This document shows positions 1 through 8,047 of a stretch of DNA of 64,000 nt, piece after piece (the stretch's first letter is position 1; each line of letters starts with the position of its first letter). Source of the stretch: Paenibacillus sp. VTT E-133291 (GTDB taxonomy: Bacteria > Bacillota > Bacilli > Paenibacillales > Paenibacillaceae). The translations under genes were made by a program, and so were the position numbers. The notes under the pieces were generated by a model that saw only the letters and a program-made list of their open reading frames with translations, did not search any database and had not been told where the DNA came from. The stretch spans positions 16,025-80,024 of the forward strand of contig NZ_NFVA01000019.1 in the NCBI RefSeq assembly GCF_002264395.1, read 5' to 3'.

Positions 1-864
1 ATAGGCGCCTTTTTCGTAGAACAAAGGAGTGTCTCCATCAAAGATGGATTGGTGTACGTGCATTCCGCTACCATTATCACCGAACAGTGGTTTTGGCATG
101 AAAGTCGCTACTTTTCCGTACTGACGTGCAGTGTTTTGTACAATATATTTATAAGTCATGAGATTATCAGCAGTTTTCTTCAAGGTATCAAAACGGAAGT
201 TAATTTCCGCTTGACCTGCAGTGGCTACTTCGTGGTGATGACGCTCAATGCGTAGTCCCACTTCAGCAAGCAGACGGCACATTTCACTGCGGATATCCTG
301 TTGGGAATCCACAGGTGCTACAGGTACATATCCACCTTTAACGCCAACTTTAAATGCCAGGTTGCCGCCCTCTTCTTTACGACCCGTATTCCAAGCCGCT
401 TCTTCAGAATCTACGAAGAATGAGGAACTGTTCATACCGCTCTCGTAACGAACATCATCAAAGATAAAAAATTCAGACTCAGGTGCGAAGAATGCCGATG
501 TTCCAACTCCGCTCTTCTGCAGGAATTCTTCAGCTTTCACAGCAATACCGCGAGGATCGCGCTCATAGCGTTCACCATCAGGAGTGAAAATGTCGCACAT
601 TACGTTCAGCGTTGGATGAGCTGTAAACGGATCAATGAACACACTGTTCGGATCAGGCATCATAACCATGTCTGATTCTTCAATACCACGGAATCCTTTG
701 ATGGAAGAACCGTCGAATGCTACCCCATTTACAAAAGTTTCATCTTCCACTTCAGAAGCAGGCAGAGAAATGTGGTGAGCACGGCCACCTAAATCTACGA
801 ATCGAAAATCTACCCACTCGATATTGTTTTCTTTAATTGTTTGCAACACTTTTTCAACCGACAT
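1..864 (-). CDS. glnA: Glutamine synthetase, type I beta (partial, C-terminal part beyond window)
   Basis: Makes glutamine from glutamate, ammonia and ATP in the cytoplasm. The 288 codons present read without a stop and run off the left edge, so about 180 residues are missing. Visible family landmarks are the N-terminal beta-grasp domain, AFDGSSIKG near residue 50, APESEFFIFD near 130, the block around HHHEVATAGQAEI near 210-220 and KPLFGDNGSGMH near 265. The sequence follows the enterobacterial beta-type enzyme more closely than the glnRA-linked alpha type of Bacillus, so another glutamine synthetase may exist elsewhere in the genome. The ATG at 864 follows GGGGGAGGAA. It appears monocistronic, with its own promoter and two GlnR-like boxes upstream. 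Confidence 0.95.
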   Translation of the reverse strand, partial: MSVEKVLQTIKENNIEWVDFRFVDLGGRAHHISLPASEVEDETFVNGVAFDGSSIKGFRGIEESDMVMMPDPNSVFIDPFTAHPTLNVMCDIFTPDGERYERDPRGIAVKAEEFLQKSGVGTSAFFAPESEFFIFDDVRYESGMNSSSFFVDSEEAAWNTGRKEEGGNLAFKVGVKGGYVPVAPVDSQQDIRSEMCRLLAEVGLRIERHHHEVATAGQAEINFRFDTLKKTADNLMTYKYIVQNTARQYGKVATFMPKPLFGDNGSGMHVHQSIFDGDTPLFYEKGAY

Positions 865-946
865 GAATTTTTCCTCCCCCAAGTTCCGAACATTAAGCCC
901 CTCACAGTATGCAAATGTTCTTGTTTCATTTTTATTTGCTGTCGTC

Positions 947-975
947 ATTATAAATCTCATACCTAACATCGTCAA
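947..975 (-). promoter_or_regulatory. Sigma-A promoter of glnA
   Basis: On the minus strand TTGACG (970-975) and a perfect TATAAT (947-952) are separated by exactly 17 bases. The predicted transcript starts near 940, giving a leader of about 75 bases before the glnA ATG at 864. Confidence 0.8.
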
Positions 976-1003
976 TGCTTATGTCAGGTATTTCTTTCAG
1001 CAA

Positions 1004-1020
1004 TGTAAGATATTCTAACG
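1004..1020 (-). promoter_or_regulatory. GlnR/TnrA-like box, proximal to glnA
   Basis: On the minus strand this reads CGTTAGAATATCTTACA, and in the other orientation TGTAA-N7-TAACG. It matches the GlnR/TnrA consensus TGTNA-N7-TNACA except for one terminal base. It lies about 30 bases upstream of the -35 element of the glnA promoter. Assignment to GlnR is by motif only. Confidence 0.6.
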
Positions 1021-1042
1021 CTTTCGTGAAATCCATTATTTT

Positions 1043-1059
1043 CGTTAATATTCATAACA
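1043..1059 (-). promoter_or_regulatory. GlnR/TnrA-like box, distal to glnA
   Basis: On the minus strand this reads TGTTATGAATATTAACG, that is TGTNA-N7-TNACG, again one terminal mismatch to the GlnR/TnrA consensus. Its centre is 39 bases from that of the proximal box. Paired GlnR sites are typical of nitrogen-regulated glnA promoters in Bacillales. Confidence 0.55.
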
Positions 1060-1078
1060 TTTCTAACTTATCCAATAG

Positions 1079-1123
1079 AAAAAAAGCCCAACTATCCCGT
1101 TATAGCGCGGGTTTAGAGGGCTT
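1079..1123 (-). terminator. Rho-independent terminator of aroF
   Basis: On the minus strand AAGCCC pairs with GGGCTT around an inner CCCG/CGGG stem, followed by a run of T. It lies 24 bases after the aroF stop. Confidence 0.8.
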
Positions 1124-1147
1124 CCAAGGTAGCGATATGCTTACATA

Positions 1148-2194
1148 TTATAGCGCCGAAACTGTTTCTGGCGAAGTTGAAAACTTACGTCCAACAATTG
1201 GAGCAAGCCTTTCTAGATCCTTAAGCAGATTATCGAACTGTTCAGGGAATAACGATTGAACACCGTCACCTGTCATGGAATTGTCCGGATCTGTGTGCAT
1301 TTCGATGATTAGACCATTCGCACCAGCAGCAACCGATGCTTTGGCCATAGGTTCAACTAATTCACGACGTCCAGTACCATGACTGGGGTCAGAGATTACC
1401 GGAAGGTGGCTTAAGCTTTGTAGAACCGGAATAGCCGATAGATCCAGTGTATTACGTGTATAAGTCTCAAATGTACGAATACCACGCTCACAGAGCATTA
1501 CATCCTTATTTCCGCCGGCCAAAATGTACTCCGCTGCATTGAGCAACTCATCATAAGTTGCACTGAAGCCACGTTTCAAAAGGACCGGTCTTCCGCAAGT
1601 ACTCAGCTTGCGCAGTAAATCAAAGTTCTGCATGTTCCGTGTACCTACCTGGAGGATATCCGCATGTTCTGCACAAATATCCACATACTCTGGTGTCATA
1701 ACCTCTGTAATGGTTAACAAGCCATGACGCTTTCCTGCTTCAGCCATCATCGTCAAACCTTCTACACCTACTCCTTGGAAGCTGTAAGGACCTGTACGGG
1801 GCTTAAACGCGCCTCCACGCAGTACCTGAGCACCTGATGCTTTAACTAGACGAGCGATCTCATCAATCTGCTCTGGTGACTCCACAGCACAAGGCCCGCC
1901 CATGATTACCAGATTCTCGCCACCGATCTTTACACCCTTGATATCGATAATGGTATCCTCTGGGTGGAAATCACGGCTAGCTAGCTTGTAGGACTTGGAG
2001 ATTTTCACGACGTTCTCCACACCCTTCATTTGCCGCAAATGCTCTGCAAGCTTAGGTGTGACACTTCCTACTAAACCGATAACGGTGTGATCTGCACCCT
2101 TGGAGAGATGTACCTGCAAGCCCTCTCTTTCGATAACTGCAATAATATCTTTAACCTGCTCTTCTGGCGTTTGATTGGATGTAATGACGATCAT
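1148..2194 (-). CDS. aroF: 3-deoxy-7-phosphoheptulonate (DAHP) synthase, type I beta
   Basis: Catalyses the first step of the shikimate pathway, joining phosphoenolpyruvate and erythrose 4-phosphate. The 348-residue protein has an N-terminal ferredoxin-like domain (about 1-75), as in Thermotoga-type enzymes where it mediates feedback control by aromatic amino acids. The TIM-barrel domain follows, with GGPCAVES (metal-binding Cys), KPRTGPYSFQG, VGTRNMQNFDLL, KRGFSATYDELL and SDPSHGTGRR. The start at 2194 is chosen because AGAGAGGAAGT lies 7 bases upstream; a frame extension to 2251 lacks a ribosome binding site. Monocistronic, with its own promoter and terminator. Regulation by Tyr or Phe is inferred from the extra domain. 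Confidence 0.95.
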   Translation of the reverse strand: MIVITSNQTPEEQVKDIIAVIEREGLQVHLSKGADHTVIGLVGSVTPKLAEHLRQMKGVENVVKISKSYKLASRDFHPEDTIIDIKGVKIGGENLVIMGGPCAVESPEQIDEIARLVKASGAQVLRGGAFKPRTGPYSFQGVGVEGLTMMAEAGKRHGLLTITEVMTPEYVDICAEHADILQVGTRNMQNFDLLRKLSTCGRPVLLKRGFSATYDELLNAAEYILAGGNKDVMLCERGIRTFETYTRNTLDLSAIPVLQSLSHLPVISDPSHGTGRRELVEPMAKASVAAGANGLIIEMHTDPDNSMTGDGVQSLFPEQFDNLLKDLERLAPIVGRKFSTSPETVSAL

Positions 2195-2267
2195 TTTAAT
2201 AACTTCCTCTCTACACTTAAAATTTATAATAATTCCGCTAAATACACTCACACTACGACGCGTGTTC

Positions 2268-2299
2268 GCTTTTAAGCTTTTAAGCTTTTATGCTTTTAA
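2268..2299 (-). repeat. Four tandem octamers at the 5' end of the aroF leader
   Basis: Four head-to-tail copies of GCTTTTAA (third copy GCTTTTAT) on the plus strand, so the aroF leader RNA carries repeats of UUAAAAGC. The array begins a few bases after the predicted transcription start. No known regulatory RNA family is recognised. Confidence 0.6.
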
Positions 2300-2310
2300 C
2301 CGATAAAGCG

Positions 2311-2339
2311 ATTTTACTCTAAAAATCGTTTACCGTCAA
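2311..2339 (-). promoter_or_regulatory. Sigma-A promoter of aroF
   Basis: Minus-strand TTGACG (2334-2339) and TAAAAT (2311-2316) with a 17-base spacer. The predicted leader is about 110 bases long. Confidence 0.7.
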
Positions 2340-2381
2340 TCCTGTTTCCTGATTAATAAGATGAAACCGCTTGCTTCATAT

Positions 2382-2421
2382 AAAAAAAAGCGCGTAACCT
2401 CGATAGACGAGGTTACGCGCT
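2382..2421 (-). terminator. Rho-independent terminator of ispH
   Basis: Perfect 14-bp stem (AGCGCGTAACCTCG and its complement) with a 5-base loop, followed on the minus strand by eight T. It lies 38 bases after the ispH stop. Confidence 0.9.
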
Positions 2422-2459
2422 CTTGTTACAATTCAAATATATAAGTTCGCTTACAGCGA

Positions 2460-3416
2460 TTATGATGTACTTGCACTCTTTTTCTTAACCGGAGGAAGTA
2501 GCTTCGCCATATTTACAGTACGTTTGATCTCCCATGTCTCAGGATTCTCGGAATCATACTGTTCCAAATAATGAATAACTTCTTTGGTAATTGGGGTAGG
2601 TGTAGATGCGCCAGAAGTAACACCCACAATATTTACACCCTTCAGCCAGTCTGTGTTCAGTTCAGACACATCAGAAATCCGATGAGCAGGAACTCCAGCA
2701 ATTTCTTCCGACACCTGTGCCAGACGATTAGAATTGTTGCTTCGCGGATCACCAACGACAATCAATAGATCACACTGGCCCGCCTGCTCCGCTACAGCCT
2801 CTTGACGCACCTGAGTAGCCATACATATCTCATTATGCACTTCGGCACCCGGGAAGGTCTCTAGGAGCTTTTTCATGATATGTTTAATATCCCACTGGCT
2901 CATAGTAGTCTGATTCGTAATAACAATCTGTGAAGAAGGGATGGATAATGTGGCGATCTCATCTTCTTTTTCAATCAGATGCACATGCTCAGGAGCAATA
3001 CCAACAGCACCTTCCGGTTCCGGATGGCCTTTCTTGCCGATATAAATGACCTCATAGCCATCATCTACTTTTTCCTGAATAAGATCATGGGTCTTGGTGA
3101 CATCAGGACAGGTCGCATCAACCGTAGTCAATCCTTTATCCCTTGCCATCTTACGCACCTCAGGTGAAACCCCGTGAGCAGTGAATATAACAGTCCCACT
3201 GTCTACTTGATCTAGAATATCCAGACGATTATGACCGTCTAAGGTAATAATGCCATCGTCTTCGAACGAATTTGTGACATGACTATTATGAACAATCATG
3301 CCCAGTATATAAATCGGCCGGGGAAGATCGAGATTTTGCGCAGCCTGCCTTGCCATTACCATTGCATCGACGACTCCGTAACAGTATCCCCGGGGAGAAA
3401 TTTTAATGACTTCCAT
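2460..3416 (-). CDS. ispH: 4-hydroxy-3-methylbut-2-enyl diphosphate reductase
   Basis: Last enzyme of the MEP isoprenoid pathway; it reduces HMBPP to IPP and DMAPP with a 4Fe-4S cluster. The 318-residue protein contains the three cluster cysteines in PRGYCYGV (near residue 12), DATCPDVT (near 103) and NEICMATQ (near 198). It also has the substrate-pocket motifs [23 protein letters not shown] and the late GASTPTP. The ATG at 3416 follows GGTGAAG; the longer frame start at 3461 has no ribosome binding site. The gene begins 60 bases after the histidine kinase stop and ends at a strong terminator, so partial read-through from the two-component operon is possible. Confidence 0.95.
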   Translation of the reverse strand: MEVIKISPRGYCYGVVDAMVMARQAAQNLDLPRPIYILGMIVHNSHVTNSFEDDGIITLDGHNRLDILDQVDSGTVIFTAHGVSPEVRKMARDKGLTTVDATCPDVTKTHDLIQEKVDDGYEVIYIGKKGHPEPEGAVGIAPEHVHLIEKEDEIATLSIPSSQIVITNQTTMSQWDIKHIMKKLLETFPGAEVHNEICMATQVRQEAVAEQAGQCDLLIVVGDPRSNNSNRLAQVSEEIAGVPAHRISDVSELNTDWLKGVNIVGVTSGASTPTPITKEVIHYLEQYDSENPETWEIKRTVNMAKLLPPVKKKSASTS

Positions 3417-3476
3417 GACTTCACCAACTTTCTGCTTTCGTTGACTTCTGTAATAGGACACACTTTAAATTATACC

Positions 3477-4931
3477 CTATTCCAGCGGCGGAGCAAAGAG
3501 AAGCGGAAGCCAGATCACAAAAGTAGTTCCCTCACCCTGACGAGTAACAACTTCCACAGACCCACCATGTTCGTCAATAATCCACTTCGCAATGGATAAA
3601 CCAAGCCCAATCCCTTCTGTAATTCCACGTGATTCATCTGCACGATAGAAACGGTCGAAAATATATGGAACCTCATCTTTATCCATACCTATACCCGTAT
3701 CGGTGATCCGAATACCAACCTGGTTCTGATAGAAAATCGTATCTAAACTCACCTCGCCAGAAGGTGTGTATTTAAAAGCATTGTCGATGAAAATAAACAA
3801 CATTTGTTGTAAATAATCTTTATTCCCAACAACATATTTCCCATTTAAAGCAGACATATCTCCAGTAACCCACTCCGCTTGCCGAGGCAGGAAAGACGCC
3901 CGACGAGCAATCTCAGTCATCATTGGTTCCAATGCCACGGGTTCTATCTCGAAGGTTCGCCCTGTATCAGCACGCGCAAGAGAGAGCATATCCGCTACCA
4001 GTCGGCTCATCCGCTTAGACTCGTCCGCGATATCCTTCACCGATTCCATGGAGAGCTGGCGAATTTCAGCCTCGCTCATCTTCCCTTCACCCGGCTCCAT
4101 CTCCCATACTTTTTGCAGCAGATCGATATTCCCGCGAATGGTTGTGAGCGGAGTCCGCAGCTCATGTGAAGCATCCGATACGAAACGACGCTGAGCCGCA
4201 TACGAATCCTCAAGCTCTGTGTAGAATCCTTCCATACGCCCAAGCATACTGTTAACGGTCTCAATAAGTCTTCCTATTTCGTCTGGAGGTCCATCATATT
4301 CAATACGGGAGCTTAGGTCATTTCCCGTCTGAATCCCATTCGCAGCTTCAATTACTTTTCCAATGGGACTCATCGCTTTACGGGCCAGGAATAAACCAAA
4401 GGTAAATGCCGCGATCAAGGTAGCAAAAGAACCGACGAGCAATATATTTTTCAAACGCTCCAAGAGCTTACTCTGCTCACCCACATAAGCAGCGACTTGT
4501 AATACAGCAACTGGATTATTATTAAAATTCTCTATTTCTAAAGAAATAGGCATTTCGTAGATCAAAAACTGATTGCCGTCTACAACAACATTACGATATC
4601 CCTGTACAACCTTATCTTGAGCAGGATAATCAAACTGTAGGCCAAAATTAATCATGTTTGTCGACTGTGATAAGCTTTTGCTACCATAAGTATAAATCTG
4701 TGTATACATATTGGAATTTTCAGGACGTCTGACTCCTCCAAGCTTCAACTCACCATTGTAGCGATCAATACTAAACAAGGGTTTCGTCTGTTCAGCTTGC
4801 ACTCTTAGTCGATCCTTCAAGTCCCCATACGTATTAAAATAGACAAAACCGTAAATTGCGGCTGATAAGGCCAGCAGCATAACGGCCAAAATCCCTGAAT
4901 ACCAAGCAGTCAGCCGCAATCTTATAGACAT
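3477..4931 (-). CDS. Sensor histidine kinase, CssS-like (HAMP, HisKA, HATPase_c)
   Basis: Membrane sensor kinase of 484 residues. A transmembrane helix at about 9-28, an extracytoplasmic domain of about 130 residues and a second helix at about 160-182 are followed by a HAMP linker. The phospho-acceptor His lies in SDASHELRTP. The ATPase core shows NAFKYT (N box), DTGIGMDKDE and GIGLGLSIAKW (G boxes) and FDRFYRADES (F box). The ATG at 4931 is preferred over an in-frame GTG at 4943 because GAGGTG is correctly placed for the ATG. It starts 1 base after the regulator stop, so the two are translationally coupled. The neighbouring HtrA protease suggests an envelope-stress role like Bacillus CssRS. 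That role is context inference; the sensor domain itself is not diagnostic. Confidence 0.9.
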   Translation of the reverse strand: MSIRLRLTAWYSGILAVMLLALSAAIYGFVYFNTYGDLKDRLRVQAEQTKPLFSIDRYNGELKLGGVRRPENSNMYTQIYTYGSKSLSQSTNMINFGLQFDYPAQDKVVQGYRNVVVDGNQFLIYEMPISLEIENFNNNPVAVLQVAAYVGEQSKLLERLKNILLVGSFATLIAAFTFGLFLARKAMSPIGKVIEAANGIQTGNDLSSRIEYDGPPDEIGRLIETVNSMLGRMEGFYTELEDSYAAQRRFVSDASHELRTPLTTIRGNIDLLQKVWEMEPGEGKMSEAEIRQLSMESVKDIADESKRMSRLVADMLSLARADTGRTFEIEPVALEPMMTEIARRASFLPRQAEWVTGDMSALNGKYVVGNKDYLQQMLFIFIDNAFKYTPSGEVSLDTIFYQNQVGIRITDTGIGMDKDEVPYIFDRFYRADESRGITEGIGLGLSIAKWIIDEHGGSVEVVTRQGEGTTFVIWLPLLFAPPLE

Positions 4932-4932
4932 G

Positions 4933-5622
4933 TTAGTTGTCACCTCTTAGAATGTAACCGGCACCCCGGATCGTTTGAATGAGGCGTTTACCGCCATGCT
5001 CCTCCGTCTTTTGACGTAGCATAGCTATGTATACCTCAAGTACATTTGATTCACCGCTATAATCATAACCCCATATTTTATCCATAATCAGATCCCGCGA
5101 AAGCACCCGTTTCGGATTCTGCATAAAGAGATGCAGCAGCTCAAATTCCTTCGCTGTCAGTTCCAGTCTTTTACCGGCGCGTGTAACCTCCCGTGAATCT
5201 ACATCTAAGGTAATATCCTCATAAGTAACCGCTTGCTCACTGCCGCCATTTTGTTCACTCTTACGTCGTAGTAATGCTCGTACACGTGCAAGTAATTCTT
5301 CCAGCGCAAATGGTTTAACTAGATAATCGTCCGCACCCAGATCAAGCCCTTTCACACGATGCTCAATTTCATCCTTGGCCGTAAGCATTAGAACAGGCAC
5401 ATTACTGCCTCCTTCACGCAAACGACGACAGACTTCAAATCCATCCACCTGAGGCATCATAACATCCAAAATCACCACATCCGGATCGCTGCTTAGGATT
5501 GCTCGTAAACCATCCGCTCCATTCACCGCAGTCTTTACATCGTAACCTTCAAAAGCTAGTCCTCGGCGAAGCATGGAAATAATTTTTTCATCATCATCAA
5601 TGATTAGAATATTCGGTCGCAT
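4933..5622 (-). CDS. OmpR/PhoB-family response regulator, CssR-like
   Basis: Cytoplasmic DNA-binding partner of the adjacent kinase, 229 residues. The receiver domain (about 1-120) has the acidic pair IDDDEK, the phospho-acceptor Asp in VVILDVMMP, the Thr in MLTAKD and the Lys in LVKPFALEELL. The C-terminal winged helix (about 135-228) contains the OmpR-type LTAKEFELLHLF and VLSRDLIMDKIWGYD and ends in RGAGYIL. The ATG at 5622 is preferred to the preceding in-frame TTG because GGGGG is suitably spaced. The protease gene just upstream is a plausible target, as htrA is for CssR in Bacillus, but no operator could be assigned. Confidence 0.92.
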   Translation of the reverse strand: MRPNILIIDDDEKIISMLRRGLAFEGYDVKTAVNGADGLRAILSSDPDVVILDVMMPQVDGFEVCRRLREGGSNVPVLMLTAKDEIEHRVKGLDLGADDYLVKPFALEELLARVRALLRRKSEQNGGSEQAVTYEDITLDVDSREVTRAGKRLELTAKEFELLHLFMQNPKRVLSRDLIMDKIWGYDYSGESNVLEVYIAMLRQKTEEHGGKRLIQTIRGAGYILRGDN

Positions 5623-5680
5623 CAAGCAGCCCCCATTGTTTCTGTTTATTTATATTGTAGCAGTCATACCATGATTAGAC

Positions 5681-5705
5681 AAAAACGGAAGGGTTGCCCC
5701 TTCCG
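5681..5705 (-). terminator. Rho-independent terminator of htrA
   Basis: Minus-strand CGGAAGGGG-caa-CCCTTCCG followed by TTTTT, 19 bases after the protease stop codon. Confidence 0.85.
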
Positions 5706-5724
5706 CGTGATTCACCGTCCGGTG

Positions 5725-7395
5725 TTATCGTTGCTGACTTTGCCCAGTAGTCGTTGTATCAAAATCATTTTTGTTGCCGATTGTAACGGAAAGATCCAGC
5801 TTTTTACCATCACGCACCACATTCAGCGTTACTTTGTCACCGACTTTTAACGTTTGAATGAAAGCGATCAGATCTTGGTTTGTTGCATATTGCGTTCCAT
5901 TTGCACCTGTAATGATATCGTAAGGGCGCAAATCAGCGGCATACGCTGGTGATTTAAAGATAATATCTGCAACGACAGATCCTTCTTTAATATCTGTGCC
6001 CATTTGCTTAGCAACTTCATCCGTAATCGTCATAAGTGTTGCACCAATAAATGGAACGGGTTCTTTTGGAATCGCTTGGTTCGCTTCCAGTTTATCTACG
6101 ACTTCTTTTATCGTGTTCACAGCGATAGCAAAACCAATCCCTTGGGAATCCGTACTAACGGCTACGTTCATACCAATTACCTGTCCATTCATATTAAGCA
6201 GCGGACCACCAGAGTTACCTGGGTTAATAGAAGCGTCAGTTTGCAGCAAGTTCTTGTAGTTGCGTGTTCCACTACCATCTTCTTCATTAATATCGATGCT
6301 GCGTCCTTTTGCACTAAGAACACCAGAGGTTACTGTATGGTCGAAGCCTTGTGGGTTACCGATAGCAACCACTTCTGAACCTACTTTCAGACTATCCGAA
6401 TCTCCCAGGGCAACTGTAGGGAAATCACTGTCTCCTTCAATCTTCAGAACGGCCAAATCCAGATCTTTGCTGGAACCTAGCAATTTCGCTTCGTATGGTT
6501 TCGTCACCCCATCCACTGTAACTTGGATGACATCGGCATTTTCAATGACATGCTGATTCGTCAAAATATATCCGGATTTCTCATAAATGAAGCCTGTTCC
6601 AATTCCATAAGGGATAAGCTGCGATGAGGAGTTTGAACCTGACTTCGAGTCCTGCTCATTTTGTGAAGAACCATTGCTGCCATATTGATCTCCGAAAAAG
6701 AATTGAGAAAACGGATCACTCAAATTCGGACTGGATGAACTTCCATTACGTGAACCGGACTTCACTAGCGTTTCAATTTTGACGACTGCTGGTCCAACCG
6801 CATCCACTACGCCAGTCACATCACGAGATCCTTTCACCAATGATGTAGTTGTAGTATTAGGTGTAGTACTAGCACTCTCATTCGTCGTCTTCGCCGTTCC
6901 ATTCGATTCTGAGCTCGCAATGGTTGAAGCTGCATCTCCTGTGAACCAGTTGCCTCGATCTGCCATGAACATAGAACCTGAGAGAACGACCATACCCGCT
7001 AAGAAGGAAACAAATATTGTTTTCATTGAGCTTTTTGGTTTTTTATTAAACTGCCAGCCACCGCCACCTTCAGAACCGCCTCCGCCGTTTCCACCTCTTC
7101 CACCACCATTACCATCGAAGCCTGTACTGCGATATGAACTGTTATATGGAAGTTGTTTTACAGGCTGTGGAGGTGTAATCTCGACCCGCTCCGGCTCCAT
7201 CCGGTTGTAATGCTGAGCACTTCCGTCAACGTTACTTTCATCTTTGTTCAATGATTTAAATGGTCCATAAGAATAGTAGTATGATGATCCGGATTCGGAT
7301 GACTGATTATTATTGCTATTATGGTTATTATTGTCCCAATCCCGATCTGGTGCTGGTCCATTGTCACGATTAAAGTTGTTTTTGTTATCGTCCAT
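5725..7395 (-). CDS. htrA: Membrane-anchored HtrA/DegP-type serine protease with PDZ domain
   Basis: Extracytoplasmic quality-control protease of 556 residues. The cytoplasmic N-terminus (about 1-120) is Asn/Ser/Gly-rich low-complexity sequence ending in a Gly-rich run. One transmembrane helix lies at about 124-145, followed by a Ser/Thr-rich linker. The trypsin-like domain holds the triad in TNQHVIE (His near 281), LDLAVLKIE (Asp near 313) and NPGNSGGPLL (Ser near 396). The PDZ domain (about 445-540) follows. The ATG has GGAGGTAAATAA in front. It has its own terminator and lies upstream of the two-component pair, the arrangement expected for a protease controlled by CssRS-type envelope stress sensing. 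The cytoplasmic tail is much longer than in Bacillus HtrA. Confidence 0.95.
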   Translation of the reverse strand: MDDNKNNFNRDNGPAPDRDWDNNNHNSNNNQSSESGSSYYYSYGPFKSLNKDESNVDGSAQHYNRMEPERVEITPPQPVKQLPYNSSYRSTGFDGNGGGRGGNGGGGSEGGGGWQFNKKPKSSMKTIFVSFLAGMVVLSGSMFMADRGNWFTGDAASTIASSESNGTAKTTNESASTTPNTTTTSLVKGSRDVTGVVDAVGPAVVKIETLVKSGSRNGSSSSPNLSDPFSQFFFGDQYGSNGSSQNEQDSKSGSNSSSQLIPYGIGTGFIYEKSGYILTNQHVIENADVIQVTVDGVTKPYEAKLLGSSKDLDLAVLKIEGDSDFPTVALGDSDSLKVGSEVVAIGNPQGFDHTVTSGVLSAKGRSIDINEEDGSGTRNYKNLLQTDASINPGNSGGPLLNMNGQVIGMNVAVSTDSQGIGFAIAVNTIKEVVDKLEANQAIPKEPVPFIGATLMTITDEVAKQMGTDIKEGSVVADIIFKSPAYAADLRPYDIITGANGTQYATNQDLIAFIQTLKVGDKVTLNVVRDGKKLDLSVTIGNKNDFDTTTTGQSQQR

Positions 7396-7526
7396 GTTTA
7401 TTTACCTCCTGCATCCTGTCGCCCGACAAGGATTAATTTGTTTTCTTGTTTCTTATTTTGTACTTTAAACCTTAAGGTCACATTAAAAACAATTTAAGCG
7501 GAGATAAAAGATATAGGCGAATAGAC

Positions 7527-7675
7527 GGGATTAGGTATCAGAAGACACACCGCTGTTGGGCGGGACTGGGTTTCAGGCTACACCGCTCTTGAAATCATGT
7601 TCCTATGAATTGACCCTGCGGGTGGAACATGATTTCAAAGGCGGACGTAAACTTTCCGCTCTGATACCCATTCCC
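7527..7675. repeat. 149-nt nested palindrome (dispersed hairpin-type repeat)
   Basis: Perfect 15-bp arms TTGAAATCATGTTCC (7589-7603) and the complement (7624-7638) enclose a small ACCC-tgc-GGGT hairpin. Perfect 9-bp outer arms GGTATCAGA (7534-7542) and TCTGATACC (7660-7668) extend imperfectly outward to GGGA/TCCC. It contains CCGCTGTTG and AAAGGCGG, words also present in the repeat at 63901-63993. No coding frame is apparent. Confidence 0.75.
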
Positions 7676-7688
7676 TAAGCAGGGAAGT

Positions 7689-7731
7689 AAAAAAGAAGCT
7701 CGGGCGCGGAAAACAACGCGGCCCGAACTTC
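7689..7731 (-). terminator. Likely terminator of the liaFSR operon
   Basis: Minus-strand GAAGTTCGGGCCGCG and CGCGCCCGAGCTTC form a stem followed by TTTTTT. It lies about 320 bases after the liaR stop, leaving a long 3' untranslated region that contains the four 23-nt hairpin repeats. Confidence 0.7.
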
Positions 7732-7811
7732 CAACATACAACCTAGAACAAAACCCTAGAACGACGTCCATGAACGAAGTCCATGAACAAAGAACAAATA
7801 ACGATCAATAG

Positions 7812-7997
7812 TTATAGGGAAAAACTCCCTATAATTAACCAAAAATCACAAGAAATCAAGATTTAAAGGGAATACCTCCCTATAATTCTCAGCATTATAG
7901 TTATTTATGAGAAAAACAAGAAATTTATACGGAGGATTTCCCTATAATCCTGTATACAAGCGTAAAACTCAAGTCTAAAGGGAAGTTTTCCCTATAA
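7812..7997. repeat. Four copies of a 23-nt hairpin repeat in the lia 3' region
   Basis: Units at 7812-7834, 7863-7885, 7925-7947 and 7975-7997. Each is a 9-nt left arm, 5 variable bases and the invariant right arm TCCCTATAA. The first copy is a perfect inverted repeat (TTATAGGGA-N5-TCCCTATAA); the others have one to three changes in the left arm. Starts are 51, 62 and 50 bases apart, and the intervening bases are AT-rich. The rest of 7396-8047 holds the 149-nt palindrome, the lia terminator and the htrA upstream region, and I see no gene in it. Confidence 0.9.
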
Positions 7998-8047
7998 CTT
8001 ACTTTTAAGTCCCATAAACTACTCCAAATCATCTTAAACACCAATCC

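Noticed and set aside
6779..7210. Plus-strand 143-codon frame inside htrA
   Set aside because: Pro-rich antisense reading of the Gly-rich linker of the protease; no ribosome binding site.
7812..7997. Four regularly spaced repeats could be a CRISPR array
   Set aside because: The repeats vary in the left arm, spacing between them is irregular, the intervening sequence is AT-rich and self-similar, and no cas gene is nearby.
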